From Bacillota bacterium (GTDB taxonomy: Bacteria > Bacillota > Negativicutes > Sporomusales > CTSoil-080), in the NCBI GenBank assembly GCA_017889625.1, contig JAGGAD010000035.1, forward strand, positions 1-38,843: a stretch of DNA of 38,843 nt. The letters are read 5' to 3'. Shown here piece after piece: positions 19,379 to 28,030 of this stretch. The translations under genes and the position numbers were made by a program. The stretch's first letter is position 1; each line of letters starts with the position of its first letter. The notes beneath the pieces were generated by a model. The model worked only from the letters and a program-made list of their open reading frames with translations. It had not been told where the DNA came from and made no database searches.

Positions 19379-20263
19379 ATGAGAAATCTGGCGAAACTGC
19401 TGGGAATTAACAGCGAAGAAACTGTTATGGTCGAACCTCCGCCAGCTCCTGAGGCGGGCTATGTAGCACTTGATAGTGAAGTAATTGAATTAAGCGCGGA
19501 AGAGCTGTTAACTAATCCTTATCAACCAAGGAAGACATTTTCTGAGGAAAGCTTACAAGAATTAGCAGCATCGATACGCGAACATGGCATAATACAACCA
19601 ATTTTAGTAAGAAAAACTAATAATGGTTATGAAATAATTGCTGGTGAACGCCGAATGAGGGCCTCTAGAATAGTTGGGCTGAAAACGGTGCCAGTTATTG
19701 TTCGGGAAATTAATGATAAAGACATGGCTGAGTTAGCTATGATTGAGAATTTGCAGCGCGAGGATTTGCATTATCTAGAAGAAGCAGAAGGGTTTCATCA
19801 TTTATTGGTGAATTTTGGTTTAACTCAAGAGGATTTGGCGCGGCGGATGGGTAAAAATCAGTCAACTGTGGCTAATAAATTGCGCTTACTTCGCTTAAGT
19901 GCAGAAGTTAGGCAACAGTTGGTGGAAAATAATTTAACGGAGCGTCATGCGCGGGCCTTGTTGAAACTTGAAGATCCTGTTAAACAGCAAATGGCCCTAA
20001 ATGCTATTAAAGAAAATAATCTTAATGTCCGTGAGACCGAAGATATGGTTGGGGGGATTCTTGACGATATTTCCCGGGAAATAGCAAAAAAGGCTCCTAA
20101 ACAGAATGTTGTAAAGATAATTCGTGATGTGCGGATTTTTATTAATACTATTAATAGTGTGGTAGCTGAAATGAAAAAGGTTGGGTTAAAAGTTAAAGTA
20201 ACTCAAGAACAAGATGATGATTTTGTAAATATTAGCTTGCGTATTCCCAAACGGCGTAAATAA
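19379..20263 (+). CDS. noc: Nucleoid occlusion protein Noc
   Basis: A ParB-family CTPase that binds specific palindromes and blocks division over the nucleoid. It begins with a short amphipathic stretch (MRNLAKLLGIN) like the membrane-targeting helix of B. subtilis Noc. The CTP-binding boxes are AGERRMRA and ENLQRED. The helix-turn-helix is LTQEDLARRMGKNQSTVAN. At the four positions known to separate Noc from ParB DNA specificity it has Gln (GKNQ), Lys (VANK), Arg (RLLR) and Arg (LTERHA), the Noc-like set with one conservative change. A perfect Noc-binding palindrome lies inside the gene. Start ATG at 19379 follows AAGGCGGTGG. Confidence 0.92.
   Translation: MRNLAKLLGINSEETVMVEPPPAPEAGYVALDSEVIELSAEELLTNPYQPRKTFSEESLQELAASIREHGIIQPILVRKTNNGYEIIAGERRMRASRIVGLKTVPVIVREINDKDMAELAMIENLQREDLHYLEEAEGFHHLLVNFGLTQEDLARRMGKNQSTVANKLRLLRLSAEVRQQLVENNLTERHARALLKLEDPVKQQMALNAIKENNLNVRETEDMVGGILDDISREIAKKAPKQNVVKIIRDVRIFINTINSVVAEMKKVGLKVKVTQEQDDDFVNISLRIPKRRK
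20069..20082. promoter_or_regulatory. Noc-binding site (NBS) inside noc
   Basis: The 14-bp palindrome ATTTCCCGGGAAAT is identical to the published Noc-binding consensus. It lies in the coding sequence for the DISREI segment, near the 3' end of noc. It is the only match I noticed in the window. Confidence 0.8.
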
Positions 20264-20313
20264 AAGCTTGTTGATAGGTATTTAGCCTAGCGTTTATACA
20301 AAGAATATAGGTA

Positions 20314-20358
20314 AAAAAGCTAGTAGGTATCACCTTACGGTGGTACCTACTAGCTTTT
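20314..20358. terminator. Bidirectional terminator between noc and metH
   Basis: A long, almost perfect hairpin has outer arms AAAAAGCTAGTAGGTA and TACCTACTAGCTTTTT and an inner CACC/GGTG stem around TTAC. It has A- and T-runs at its ends, so it ends both the plus-strand noc transcript and the minus-strand methionine synthase transcript. Confidence 0.9.
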
Positions 20359-20400
20359 TAAATATAAGTTATTTTGATTATGCAATAAGGCTTAGACAAT

Positions 20401-22767
20401 TTATATTTTGAGAAGCTTTTTGGCAATATTTACGGCTTGTACTCCATCTGATGCGTAAGCATCTGCGCCGGCTTGGGCGGCGTATTCTGAGGTAAGTACG
20501 GCCCCGCCGACAATGGTTTTTGCCAGTATTTTGTTTTGTTTAAGGGCTTCAATAGTAGCATCGATTTGAGGCATGGTTGTTGTCATTAGTGCACAGAGGC
20601 CAATAATATCTGCCTTGTGTTCAATGGCAGCTTGAACTACAGTTGTTGGCGAGACATCTTTACCAAGGTCAATTACGGCAAAACCGTTGTTTTCTAGAAG
20701 TGCAGCAACAATATTTTTGCCTAAATCATGAATATCACCTTGAACCGTAGCTAAAATTACGGTTCCTACGGATACAGCTTGATGGGCAGGCATGTTTTCT
20801 TTAATCGTTAGAAAGGCAACTCGCATGGTTTCGGCAGCCAGCATAACTTGTGGCAAGAAACTGTGGCCTTGACTAAAAGCTTCACCAACTGTATTCATTG
20901 CTGGAGTCAGAGCCTGGTCGGTAATATCGGGGGGCTTAATCCCGGCAGATAAGCATTGGCAAATTAAATCTGGAACAAGTTCTTTTTCTCCGTTGATTAT
21001 TGCTTGTCGAACTGCGGCTAAGGGGTTATTCGTCAGCATTTCTTTTGTTTGGGACAAAGGCTGCGCGGCAGAATAAGTTAAGCTGTATTGTTGGCCGCTG
21101 GAGTCATGACCTAGGAGACAGGCAGCAGCATTACGCATGTCCAACATTTCTTGGTCATAGGGGTTAAGTATCGGTGCATCCAAGCCTGAGGCTACGGCCA
21201 TTGCATAGAAGGCGCTGTTTAATTGGCTGCGCCGAGGCAGGCCAAAGGAAATATTGCTTAGTCCCATAACGGTAGGAAACCCAAAATTCTTACGATACTG
21301 ACGCAAGGTTTCTAGGGTTTGTTGGGCAGCAGTTGCATCGGCGGCTACGGTCATGACTAGAGCATCAAGCAACAGATCTTTAGGTCTTAGACCAATGTTT
21401 AAGGCAGCATCGACAATAGTGCTAGCAATTTGAACTCGTTCGCTTACGCTTTTTGGGACTCCACCAGCGGCAATAGGTAAACATAGTATGGCAGCACCAT
21501 ATTTTTTAGCTAGTGGGAGAAACGTTTCAAGTCGTTCAGGTTCGGCGGAAATTGAATTAATTAATGCTCGGCCAGGAAACGCTCGAAGCCCGGCTTCAAG
21601 CGTAGCCGCGTCAGTGGTATCAATAGCTAAGGGGACATTTACTAGTAAAGATAAATCTTCAATTACTTGTCGCATGGTTGTTGCCTGATCTATACCAGGT
21701 ACGCCCATGTTGACATCAAGTATGCTGGCTCCAGCTTTGACTTGAGCTAAAGCCTCTTTTTTTATGCCACTATAATTTCCGGCCCGGATGTCGGCCGCTA
21801 GAGTTTTTCGTCCGGTAGGGTTAATTCGTTCGCCAATTATGGCGGTTGGTAAATCAGCACCTAAAAATATTGTTTTACTGCGGCTGGTGAGGGCAGTATG
21901 GGATATAGCGGTGGGGCGTTTAATTTTTATACTAGGTGTAATTGTCTTGCGTAATTCTTTAATGTGGGAGGGGGTTGTTCCGCAGCACCCTCCAATATAG
22001 CTGGCACCGGCGGCTATCAGTTTTGGGCCCCAAGCGGCAAATTCTACGGGTCCCATTGGGAAAACGGTTTGACCGTTGATTAACTCAGGCATACCGGCGT
22101 TAGGCTGAACGCTAAGTGGGACATTACAGTGTGCGGCGAAAGTATTTATGATATTAAGGAGTTTATCTGGACCTAAAGAACAATTAGCCCCAATTATATC
22201 GGCACCAAGGGCTTCTAAAATTATGGCAGCTGTCGCGGGATCAGTGCCGGTAACGGTTCGACCGTCGTCGCCAAAGGTAAGTTGACAAATAACTGGTTTG
22301 TTGGTAGCGGCTTTTGCCGCCAGTAAGGCGGCACGCATTTCTTGAATATCAATAATGGTTTCAATTATTATATAGTCGGCTCCAGCATCAGAAAGAGCAG
22401 ATATTTGTTCGAAAAAAACATTATAGGCAGTTTCAAAGGTTAAATCACCTAGCGGGGCAATTAATTTACCAGTAGGACCGACCGAGCCGGCTATTTTGGT
22501 GGTCGGTCCACACGCTGCGCGGGCGGTTCTGACGGCGGCATGATTTAGCGCAGCTACTTGATCTGAGAGATGGTAGTGGGTAAGTTTAATGCGGTTTGCC
22601 CCTAAAGTATTGGTTTCTATAATATCTGCGCCAATGTCAACATAGCAACGGTGAATGGCTGTGACTTTTTCCGGTTGCTCAAGATTCCATAGTTCGGGGC
22701 AGTATCCTGGCGGTAGACCATTTTCTTGCAACATTGTGCCCATGGCACCATCAAAGATGTAAATCAT
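20401..22767 (-). CDS. metH: Cobalamin-dependent methionine synthase, short form lacking the reactivation domain
   Basis: Transfers a methyl group from methyltetrahydrofolate to homocysteine through cob(I)alamin. The 788 residues show four modules: the homocysteine-binding barrel with zinc cysteines in GANCSLGP and GGCCGTTPSH; the pterin-binding barrel (GERINPTGRKTL, about 310-570); the helical cap; and the B12-binding fold with lower ligand His680 in GDIHDLGKN. It lacks the C-terminal SAM-dependent reactivation domain, which is encoded by the adjacent upstream gene. The start at 22767 follows AAAGGAGTC and overlaps that gene's stop by 4 bp. It is head-on to replication and sits between noc and parA, which are adjacent in Bacillus. 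I saw no cobalamin riboswitch. Confidence 0.93.
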   Translation of the reverse strand: MIYIFDGAMGTMLQENGLPPGYCPELWNLEQPEKVTAIHRCYVDIGADIIETNTLGANRIKLTHYHLSDQVAALNHAAVRTARAACGPTTKIAGSVGPTGKLIAPLGDLTFETAYNVFFEQISALSDAGADYIIIETIIDIQEMRAALLAAKAATNKPVICQLTFGDDGRTVTGTDPATAAIILEALGADIIGANCSLGPDKLLNIINTFAAHCNVPLSVQPNAGMPELINGQTVFPMGPVEFAAWGPKLIAAGASYIGGCCGTTPSHIKELRKTITPSIKIKRPTAISHTALTSRSKTIFLGADLPTAIIGERINPTGRKTLAADIRAGNYSGIKKEALAQVKAGASILDVNMGVPGIDQATTMRQVIEDLSLLVNVPLAIDTTDAATLEAGLRAFPGRALINSISAEPERLETFLPLAKKYGAAILCLPIAAGGVPKSVSERVQIASTIVDAALNIGLRPKDLLLDALVMTVAADATAAQQTLETLRQYRKNFGFPTVMGLSNISFGLPRRSQLNSAFYAMAVASGLDAPILNPYDQEMLDMRNAAACLLGHDSSGQQYSLTYSAAQPLSQTKEMLTNNPLAAVRQAIINGEKELVPDLICQCLSAGIKPPDITDQALTPAMNTVGEAFSQGHSFLPQVMLAAETMRVAFLTIKENMPAHQAVSVGTVILATVQGDIHDLGKNIVAALLENNGFAVIDLGKDVSPTTVVQAAIEHKADIIGLCALMTTTMPQIDATIEALKQNKILAKTIVGGAVLTSEYAAQAGADAYASDGVQAVNIAKKLLKI

Positions 22768-23450
22768 GTTTGAGACTCCTTTCGGGCTAAACAATTTTGG
22801 TGAGAGCATCGTTCACAACTGGTTTTATTACAGGTGATGGAAGTCGATATAATTTCTTTAGGCACTAGCCCGATTATGGCAGTAACTGATTTACGTGGCA
22901 TTAGCATACAACTTGGGGTTACTTTAATTCCCGCCGAGCTGCCGTCGGCTAACGCTAATATGTGGGGTTGGTCGGTAATTGACCAATCGCCGTAGCCAGG
23001 GCTAAAGCGCCAGATGGGTTGAAGGCCGCGGTTAGTATTTTGGACAGTGATAAAATTATTTATTGCATCAGCCACAGTTTCTACTGCCGCTGTTCCGGCG
23101 GCGTCGAGTAATAGACCGAGAGTATAATTACCGGCAGTAAAAAGTTCAGATATTTTTGTTTCAATTTGTTCCCCGATTGTTACTGCTATTATCACAACCT
23201 CTACGGCCTTTTCTAAATGGCGGCTAAGGTTAGTACTGGTAAGTTTAAGCGGGGGATTACTAAGAATAGTTTGGGTCGTGGCGTTGTAGGGATAAGTGTT
23301 CCAAGTTCCTTTTGGGGTTGTCATAATTAATGCTTCGGTGCAAGCTTGCTCGATAAGGGTATCAGGAAAATTCGTCTGTCCTTTGAGACCAGCATAGCGG
23401 CGGGTTTCATTTTGATCAATACACATTATCGGAGCATTATATCTTGGCAT
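22764..23450 (-). CDS. Methionine synthase reactivation-domain protein (stand-alone activation subunit)
   Basis: A stand-alone version of the MetH C-terminal activation domain, which reductively remethylates inactive cob(II)alamin using S-adenosylmethionine. Its 228 residues include RFSPGYGDWSI near residue 150, equivalent to the Arg-x-Ser-Pro-Gly-Tyr SAM-binding signature, and GSSAGIKVTPSCMLMPRKS. A four-cysteine cluster at the C-terminus (CNKTSCERCSHQNC) is extra to classical MetH and could hold a metal or iron-sulfur centre. It overlaps metH by 4 bp and is first in the pair. The start follows GGGGAGG. Function is inferred from family and neighbour. Confidence 0.85.
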   Translation of the reverse strand: MPRYNAPIMCIDQNETRRYAGLKGQTNFPDTLIEQACTEALIMTTPKGTWNTYPYNATTQTILSNPPLKLTSTNLSRHLEKAVEVVIIAVTIGEQIETKISELFTAGNYTLGLLLDAAGTAAVETVADAINNFITVQNTNRGLQPIWRFSPGYGDWSITDQPHILALADGSSAGIKVTPSCMLMPRKSVTAIIGLVPKEIISTSITCNKTSCERCSHQNCLARKESQT

Positions 23451-23657
23451 AAATCCTCCCCAAAAAATTTCCTTGTTTAAACGTATTTTATGCTATTTTA
23501 CCATATTTTCCAGGTACGTGCCATAACTAAGTAAAATGGCTAGGAATTTTGTCTAAATAAAGTTTTCCTTTATACTTATTAAATATTATACGGCAGGAAA
23601 TGCTCGTGATACTGTGGAATAAATTAGACAACAAAACTTGTATTCGAGGTGAAATAA

Positions 23658-24419
23658 GTGGTAAAAGTGATTGCCATTGCCAACCAAAAGGGTGGCGTGG
23701 GCAAAACCACCACCGCAGTTAATTTGAGCGCTTGTCTAGCAACGATTGGTAAAAGGGTATTGTTGATAGATATTGATCCACAGGGGAATTCAACTAGTGG
23801 TTTTGGCTTTAATAAGGCAACAATTAAGCACTGTATCTATGATGTTTTGACTAATGATGTTGAGGTCGAGGCTGCACTGTTGAATACGTGTGTGGATAAT
23901 TTAAAAATTTTACCGGCGACAATTCAACTTGCTGGGGCTGAAATTGAGCTAGTCTCGGTGTTATCACGAGAACAACGACTCAAACGGGCGATTGATACAG
24001 TTAAATATCAATTTGATTATATTTTTATTGATTGTCCGCCGTCTTTAGGTCTATTAACAATTAATGCCCTTACTGCTGCGCATTCGGTGATAATTCCTAT
24101 TCAGTGTGAGTTTTACGCTTTAGAAGGGTTGACACAATTAATGAATACTATTTCGTTAGTGCAAAAAAATCTTAATCCTGCTCTTACCTTAGAGGGAGTA
24201 GTAATGACAATGTTTGATGCTCGTACCAATTTATCAATCCAAGTTGTCGATGAGGTTAAAAACCATATGCGACATAAGGTATATCAGACAATTATTCCCC
24301 GTAATGTTAGATTGAGTGAAGCTCCCAGTCATGGGCAACCGGTGATACAGTATGATCCTAAGTCAAAAGGATCGGAAGTGTATTTTGATTTAGCAAAAGA
24401 GGTGGTTGGCGATGACTAA
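23658..24419 (+). CDS. parA: Chromosome-partitioning ATPase ParA (Soj)
   Basis: A deviant Walker-A ATPase that dimerises on DNA with ATP and, stimulated by ParB, drives origin segregation; in Bacillus, Soj also regulates DnaA. The 253 residues have the deviant P-loop KGGVGKTT at 11-18 with its signature Lys11, Walker A' [14 protein letters not shown], and Walker [10 protein letters not shown]. The start is GTG at 23658 behind GAGGTGA. The last 8 bp overlap the first codons of parB. The gene looks fully intact although its partner parB does not. Confidence 0.97.
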   Translation: MVKVIAIANQKGGVGKTTTAVNLSACLATIGKRVLLIDIDPQGNSTSGFGFNKATIKHCIYDVLTNDVEVEAALLNTCVDNLKILPATIQLAGAEIELVSVLSREQRLKRAIDTVKYQFDYIFIDCPPSLGLLTINALTAAHSVIIPIQCEFYALEGLTQLMNTISLVQKNLNPALTLEGVVMTMFDARTNLSIQVVDEVKNHMRHKVYQTIIPRNVRLSEAPSHGQPVIQYDPKSKGSEVYFDLAKEVVGDD

Positions 24420-25225
24420 ACTGCGAGGGTTAGGTCGGGGAATTGATTCTTTAATTACTCCTTCCTTAATAACAGAAGGGGAGTCGACGGCGGAAGTTGC
24501 GATAAATGATATTATTCCAAATAAATTTCAACCGCGGCGGGTGTTTGATGAAGAGTCGTTGGTGGATTTATCGATGTCGATTGAGCGGTATGGCGTACTT
24601 CAACCAGTTGTTGTCCGTAGGTATATTACGGGTTATGAGTTAGTGGCTGGTGAACGACGTTGGCGGGCTGCACGATTAGCTGGGTTAAAGAGTATTCCGG
24701 CTGTAGTTAGAGATTATACTGACGGAGAAATGACCGAAATTGCGCTCATTGAAAATATTCAGCGAGAAAATTTAAATGTTATTGAAGAAGCTTTGGCCTA
24801 TCGTAGTACGCTTGCTCAATCTTGATTCTGAGGTACAGGAGCATGTTTCACGTGGAACTTTATCAATGGGGCAGGCACGCCCTTTACTTAGTTTAGCTGA
24901 TCGGGAAAAACAGGTGGCAGCAGCAAATAAAATTATTGAAGAAGAATTATCCTCGCGAGATGCCGAAGAATTAGTGAAGCGCATGTTGGAGGAACCAAAA
25001 GCTAAAAATAAAAAAATAGTTCGAGACAAAGAAGTATTTGTTGGAGAACTTGAAGAACGCCTTAAACTAATTTTAGGAACTCAGGTTAAAATTAAACCAG
25101 GTAAATTAAAAAGTAAGATTGAAATAGAATTTTATTCACCGGATGATCTTGAACGCATTATTGAGGTACTTATGGCTAAGCAACAATCGGCTAATAATAA
25201 GTATAAGGGAAATTTGGTAGTGTAA
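24412..25225 (+). pseudogene. parB: parB (spo0J) disrupted by an internal out-of-frame deletion
   Basis: The first part reads LRGLGRGIDSLI, then FQPRRVFDEESLVDLSMSI, AGERRWRAARLAG and ENIQRENLNVIEEALAYR: an intact ParB CTP-binding N-terminal domain. The frame then runs into a stop at 24823-24825. In another frame the protein resumes as VVRLLNLDSEVQEHVSRG and continues to a normal C-terminus at 25225. Aligning with Noc, 27 residues should lie between ALAY and VVRLL, but only one base is left, giving a deletion of about 80 nt near 24804. This removes the helix-turn-helix. The product would be a peptide of about 137 residues without DNA-binding or dimerisation domains. A genuine mutation or an assembly error are both possible. 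Confidence 0.88.
24844..24859 (+). promoter_or_regulatory. parS-like site inside parB
   Basis: TGTTTCACGTGGAACT matches the 16-bp parS consensus (TGTTTCACGTGAAACA) at 14 positions and keeps the central CACGTG. It encodes the VSRGT segment of ParB, the same place as the parS within B. subtilis spo0J. Confidence 0.8.
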
Positions 25226-25229
25226 ATGG

Positions 25230-25245
25230 TGTTTCACGTGGAACA
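25230..25245 (+). promoter_or_regulatory. parS site downstream of parB
   Basis: TGTTTCACGTGGAACA matches the parS consensus at 15 of 16 positions. It lies 5 bp after the parB stop and 16 bp before aspA. These two were the only CACGTG-centred sites I noticed in the window. Confidence 0.85.
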
Positions 25246-25260
25246 TTTGGTGGTGAGAGA

Positions 25261-26655
25261 ATGCGGGTAGAGAAAGATCTATTAGGAGAAGTAACGCTTA
25301 CCGATGATGTATATTATGGGGCTCATACAGCGCGAGCTCTCGAAAATTTTAAATTATCAGGGACCTTGGTACATCCTAAGTTGATTGCCGCTATGGCGTT
25401 GGTGAAAAAAGCAGCGGCAGAAGTTAATGGGGAATTAAACTTTCTGCCACAAAATATTGCAGAGGCGATTACTGTTGCGGCTGATGAAGTGTTGGCTGGT
25501 CGATGGCAAGAACAGTTTGTTGTGGATGCACTGCAAGGTGGTGCCGGGACATCTACTAATATGAACATTAATGAAGTGTTGGCGGCCCGTGCTAATGAGT
25601 TATTGGTTGGAACAAAGCAGGGGCCGGTCCATAGTTTAGATCATGTAAATTGTCATCAGTCTACTAATGATGTTTTTCCAACGGCTTTGCGTATTGCGGC
25701 AGTGTGGTTGTTGAAACCATTAAGTGAGGCCTGTGCCCAGTTACAAGATGCGTTCCAAGCTAAGGAAAAGGAGTTTGCCGGAATAATAAAGGTGGGGCGT
25801 ACGGAAATGCAAGATGCTTTGCCAATTACTTTGGGGCAAGAGTTTAGTGCCTATGCTCAAGCTATTGCTCGCGACCGCTGGCGGCTTTATAAAGTAGAAG
25901 AAAGATTACGGCAGACTAACCTTGGTGGAACTGCAATTGGTACAGGTTTAAATGCTGAAAAAAAATATATCTTTTCCATTACCGAACGGGTTAGACGGTA
26001 TGCGAATATTGGACTGGCCCGCGCGGAAAATATGATTGATGTAACGCAAAACGCAGATGTATTTGTTGAGGTATCTGGGTTATTAAAAGCTTTAGCCGTA
26101 AATTTAAGTAAAGTGGCGAACGATCTTAGATTAATGTCGTCAGGGCCACGGTCCGGGCTTGGTGAGATTAGTTTGCCTGAGCGGCAGGCTGGATCTTCGA
26201 TTATGCCGGGCAAAGTCAATCCGGTTATTCCAGAGGCGGTTAATCAAGTTGCTTTTCATGTTATGGCATCGGATATGGCGATAACTTTAGCGGCTCAGTC
26301 GGGGCAACTTGAACTGAACGCTTTTTTGCCGCTGATTGCCCAACATCTATTGGGAAGTATTGAAGTGCTTACAAATTGTGTGCAGATGTTTACGAGTAAA
26401 TGTGTTAATGGGATTAGTGCTAATATCGAGAGATGTGAAGAATTGGTTAAGGCTAGCCTGATTGAGGTAACAGCATTAGTGCCGCATATTGGGTATGACC
26501 AAGCAACGCGGGTAGCAAAACTTTGCTATTTACATAATGTAACGGTCCGGGAAGTTGTTCTAGAATTAAAGTTATTGACAGCTGAAGCACTGGCGGATAT
26601 CCTTAATCCGAATAGTTTGACTAGACCTGGTATTTCAGGAAAACACCTAAAGTAA
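25261..26655 (+). CDS. aspA: Aspartate ammonia-lyase
   Basis: Converts aspartate to fumarate and ammonia. The 464 residues are full length for the aspartase/fumarase superfamily, with GAGTSTNMNINEV near residue 100, the catalytic loop GSSIMPGKVNPVIPE near residue 317, and the TNDVFPTALR segment. It begins MRVEKDLLGE, as typical aspartases do. Fumarase C is the nearest alternative; the strong YYGAHTARALENF start favours aspartase. It lies just downstream of a parS site and 58 bp upstream of hydF. Aspartase genes recur next to hydrogenase maturation genes in clostridia, suggesting a link to HydF function or nitrogen supply, but this is inference. Confidence 0.9.
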   Translation: MRVEKDLLGEVTLTDDVYYGAHTARALENFKLSGTLVHPKLIAAMALVKKAAAEVNGELNFLPQNIAEAITVAADEVLAGRWQEQFVVDALQGGAGTSTNMNINEVLAARANELLVGTKQGPVHSLDHVNCHQSTNDVFPTALRIAAVWLLKPLSEACAQLQDAFQAKEKEFAGIIKVGRTEMQDALPITLGQEFSAYAQAIARDRWRLYKVEERLRQTNLGGTAIGTGLNAEKKYIFSITERVRRYANIGLARAENMIDVTQNADVFVEVSGLLKALAVNLSKVANDLRLMSSGPRSGLGEISLPERQAGSSIMPGKVNPVIPEAVNQVAFHVMASDMAITLAAQSGQLELNAFLPLIAQHLLGSIEVLTNCVQMFTSKCVNGISANIERCEELVKASLIEVTALVPHIGYDQATRVAKLCYLHNVTVREVVLELKLLTAEALADILNPNSLTRPGISGKHLK

Positions 26656-26713
26656 TTAACGGCATATTGTAAGGGAAAAACACGGATACTATTAGTGGAA
26701 TGGGGAGAAAAAC

Positions 26714-27940
26714 GTGCAGGACACACCAAGAGGTGGACGTTTACATATTGCGATCTTTGGCCGGCGTAATGCCGGGAAATCCAGTTTGATAAATGCATTG
26801 ACTAACCAGGATATTGCGTTAGTATCGAAGGTGGCTGGAACTACTACTGATCCGGTCTATAAAGCGATGGAAATTTTACCGTTAGGGCCAGTGATGCTTA
26901 TCGACACGGCGGGAATAGATGATGTTGGTGAGCTGGGGCTGCTTAGAGTCGAACGGACTATGCAGGTGTTGAACAAAACTGATTTAGCAATTATGGTCAT
27001 TGATCCGGTAATTGGAGTTGGTGAATATGAGACGTCTTTACGGAATAATATCAAAGAACGCAAAATTCCCTTAATATGTGTCGTAAACAAAACTGATGTA
27101 CATATTATGCCGACAGAAAAGTTAGTTTGTTGGGAAGAAATGCTGCAACAAAAAATGTTAACAGTAAGTGCAAAAAGTGGTCAGGGGATTGATGAGCTTA
27201 AACAGCTACTGATAAAAGAGGCGCCAGATAATTGGGAAGGTCCGCCGCTTATCGGAGACTTAATTAATCCGGGAGATTTAGTTATACTGGTAGTACCCAT
27301 TGACTTAGCAGCTCCTAAAGGGCGACTAATTTTGCCACAAGTTCAAACGATTAGAGATATCTTGGATCATGATGCGTATAGTGTTGTAGTGAAAGAACGG
27401 GAATTAAGAGTGGCCCTGGATAATTTAAAACAACCGCCGAAAATGGTTGTTACTGATTCGCAGGAGTTTATGAAAGTAGCTGCTGATACTCCTGAGAATA
27501 TTATGTTGACTTCATTTTCAATACTTATGGCGAGGCATAAAGGGGATATAGAATCACTGGTAGCTGGTGCCAAAGCGGTTGATAAGTTGCAACCTGGGGA
27601 TAAAGTCCTTGTAGCTGAAGGGTGTACCCATCATTCTTTAGCTGATGATATTGGCAGGGTTAAAATACCGCGCTGGCTCAGGCAGGCTGTGGGCGGTGAA
27701 TTGGAGTTTGTTTGGGTAAGCGGCGGTGATTTTCCGCAGGATCTTACGCCCTATAAAGTAATTGTTCATTGTGGGGCATGTATGCTTAATCGTAAAGAAA
27801 TGTTGTATCGTATTGCGCGGGCTCGTCAACAAGGAGTACCGATCGTAAATTATGGAGTATTAATTGCATATCTTAATGGTATTCTCTATAGAGCACTGAC
27901 ACCGTTTCCCGCGGCTCAAATGCTGTTGGAAGAGGATTAA
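26714..27940 (+). CDS. hydF: [FeFe]-hydrogenase maturation GTPase HydF
   Basis: The scaffold on which the diiron subcluster of the hydrogenase H-cluster is assembled, together with HydE and HydG. The 408 residues start with a TrmE-like G domain: P-loop GRRNAGKSS near residue 16, DTAGIDDVG, and NKTD. A dimerisation domain follows. The C-terminal cluster-binding domain carries EGCTHHSL and, about 45 residues later, HCGACMLNR, the CxH...HCxxC cysteine/histidine set for a [4Fe-4S] cluster. The start is GTG at 26714 behind GGGGAG. It implies an [FeFe] hydrogenase elsewhere; hydE and hydG are not in this window. Confidence 0.96.
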   Translation: MQDTPRGGRLHIAIFGRRNAGKSSLINALTNQDIALVSKVAGTTTDPVYKAMEILPLGPVMLIDTAGIDDVGELGLLRVERTMQVLNKTDLAIMVIDPVIGVGEYETSLRNNIKERKIPLICVVNKTDVHIMPTEKLVCWEEMLQQKMLTVSAKSGQGIDELKQLLIKEAPDNWEGPPLIGDLINPGDLVILVVPIDLAAPKGRLILPQVQTIRDILDHDAYSVVVKERELRVALDNLKQPPKMVVTDSQEFMKVAADTPENIMLTSFSILMARHKGDIESLVAGAKAVDKLQPGDKVLVAEGCTHHSLADDIGRVKIPRWLRQAVGGELEFVWVSGGDFPQDLTPYKVIVHCGACMLNRKEMLYRIARARQQGVPIVNYGVLIAYLNGILYRALTPFPAAQMLLEED

Positions 27941-28030
27941 CAATTAAACACAAAGTATATATTGGGAAAAAATAGGGTGAAACTAGACGAGTTAAGATTT
28001 ATTTGTACATAAAGAGAGAAAGGTGAAATC

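Noticed and set aside
23451-23657. Cobalamin or SAM riboswitch upstream of the methionine synthase pair
   Set aside because: I looked for the B12-box and for S-box type conserved blocks in this 207-bp gap and saw none; the space is also short for a cobalamin riboswitch.
24780-24860. Programmed ribosomal frameshifting in parB
   Set aside because: No slippery run is present at the junction, and a frameshift alone could not restore the missing 26-27 residues of the helix-turn-helix.
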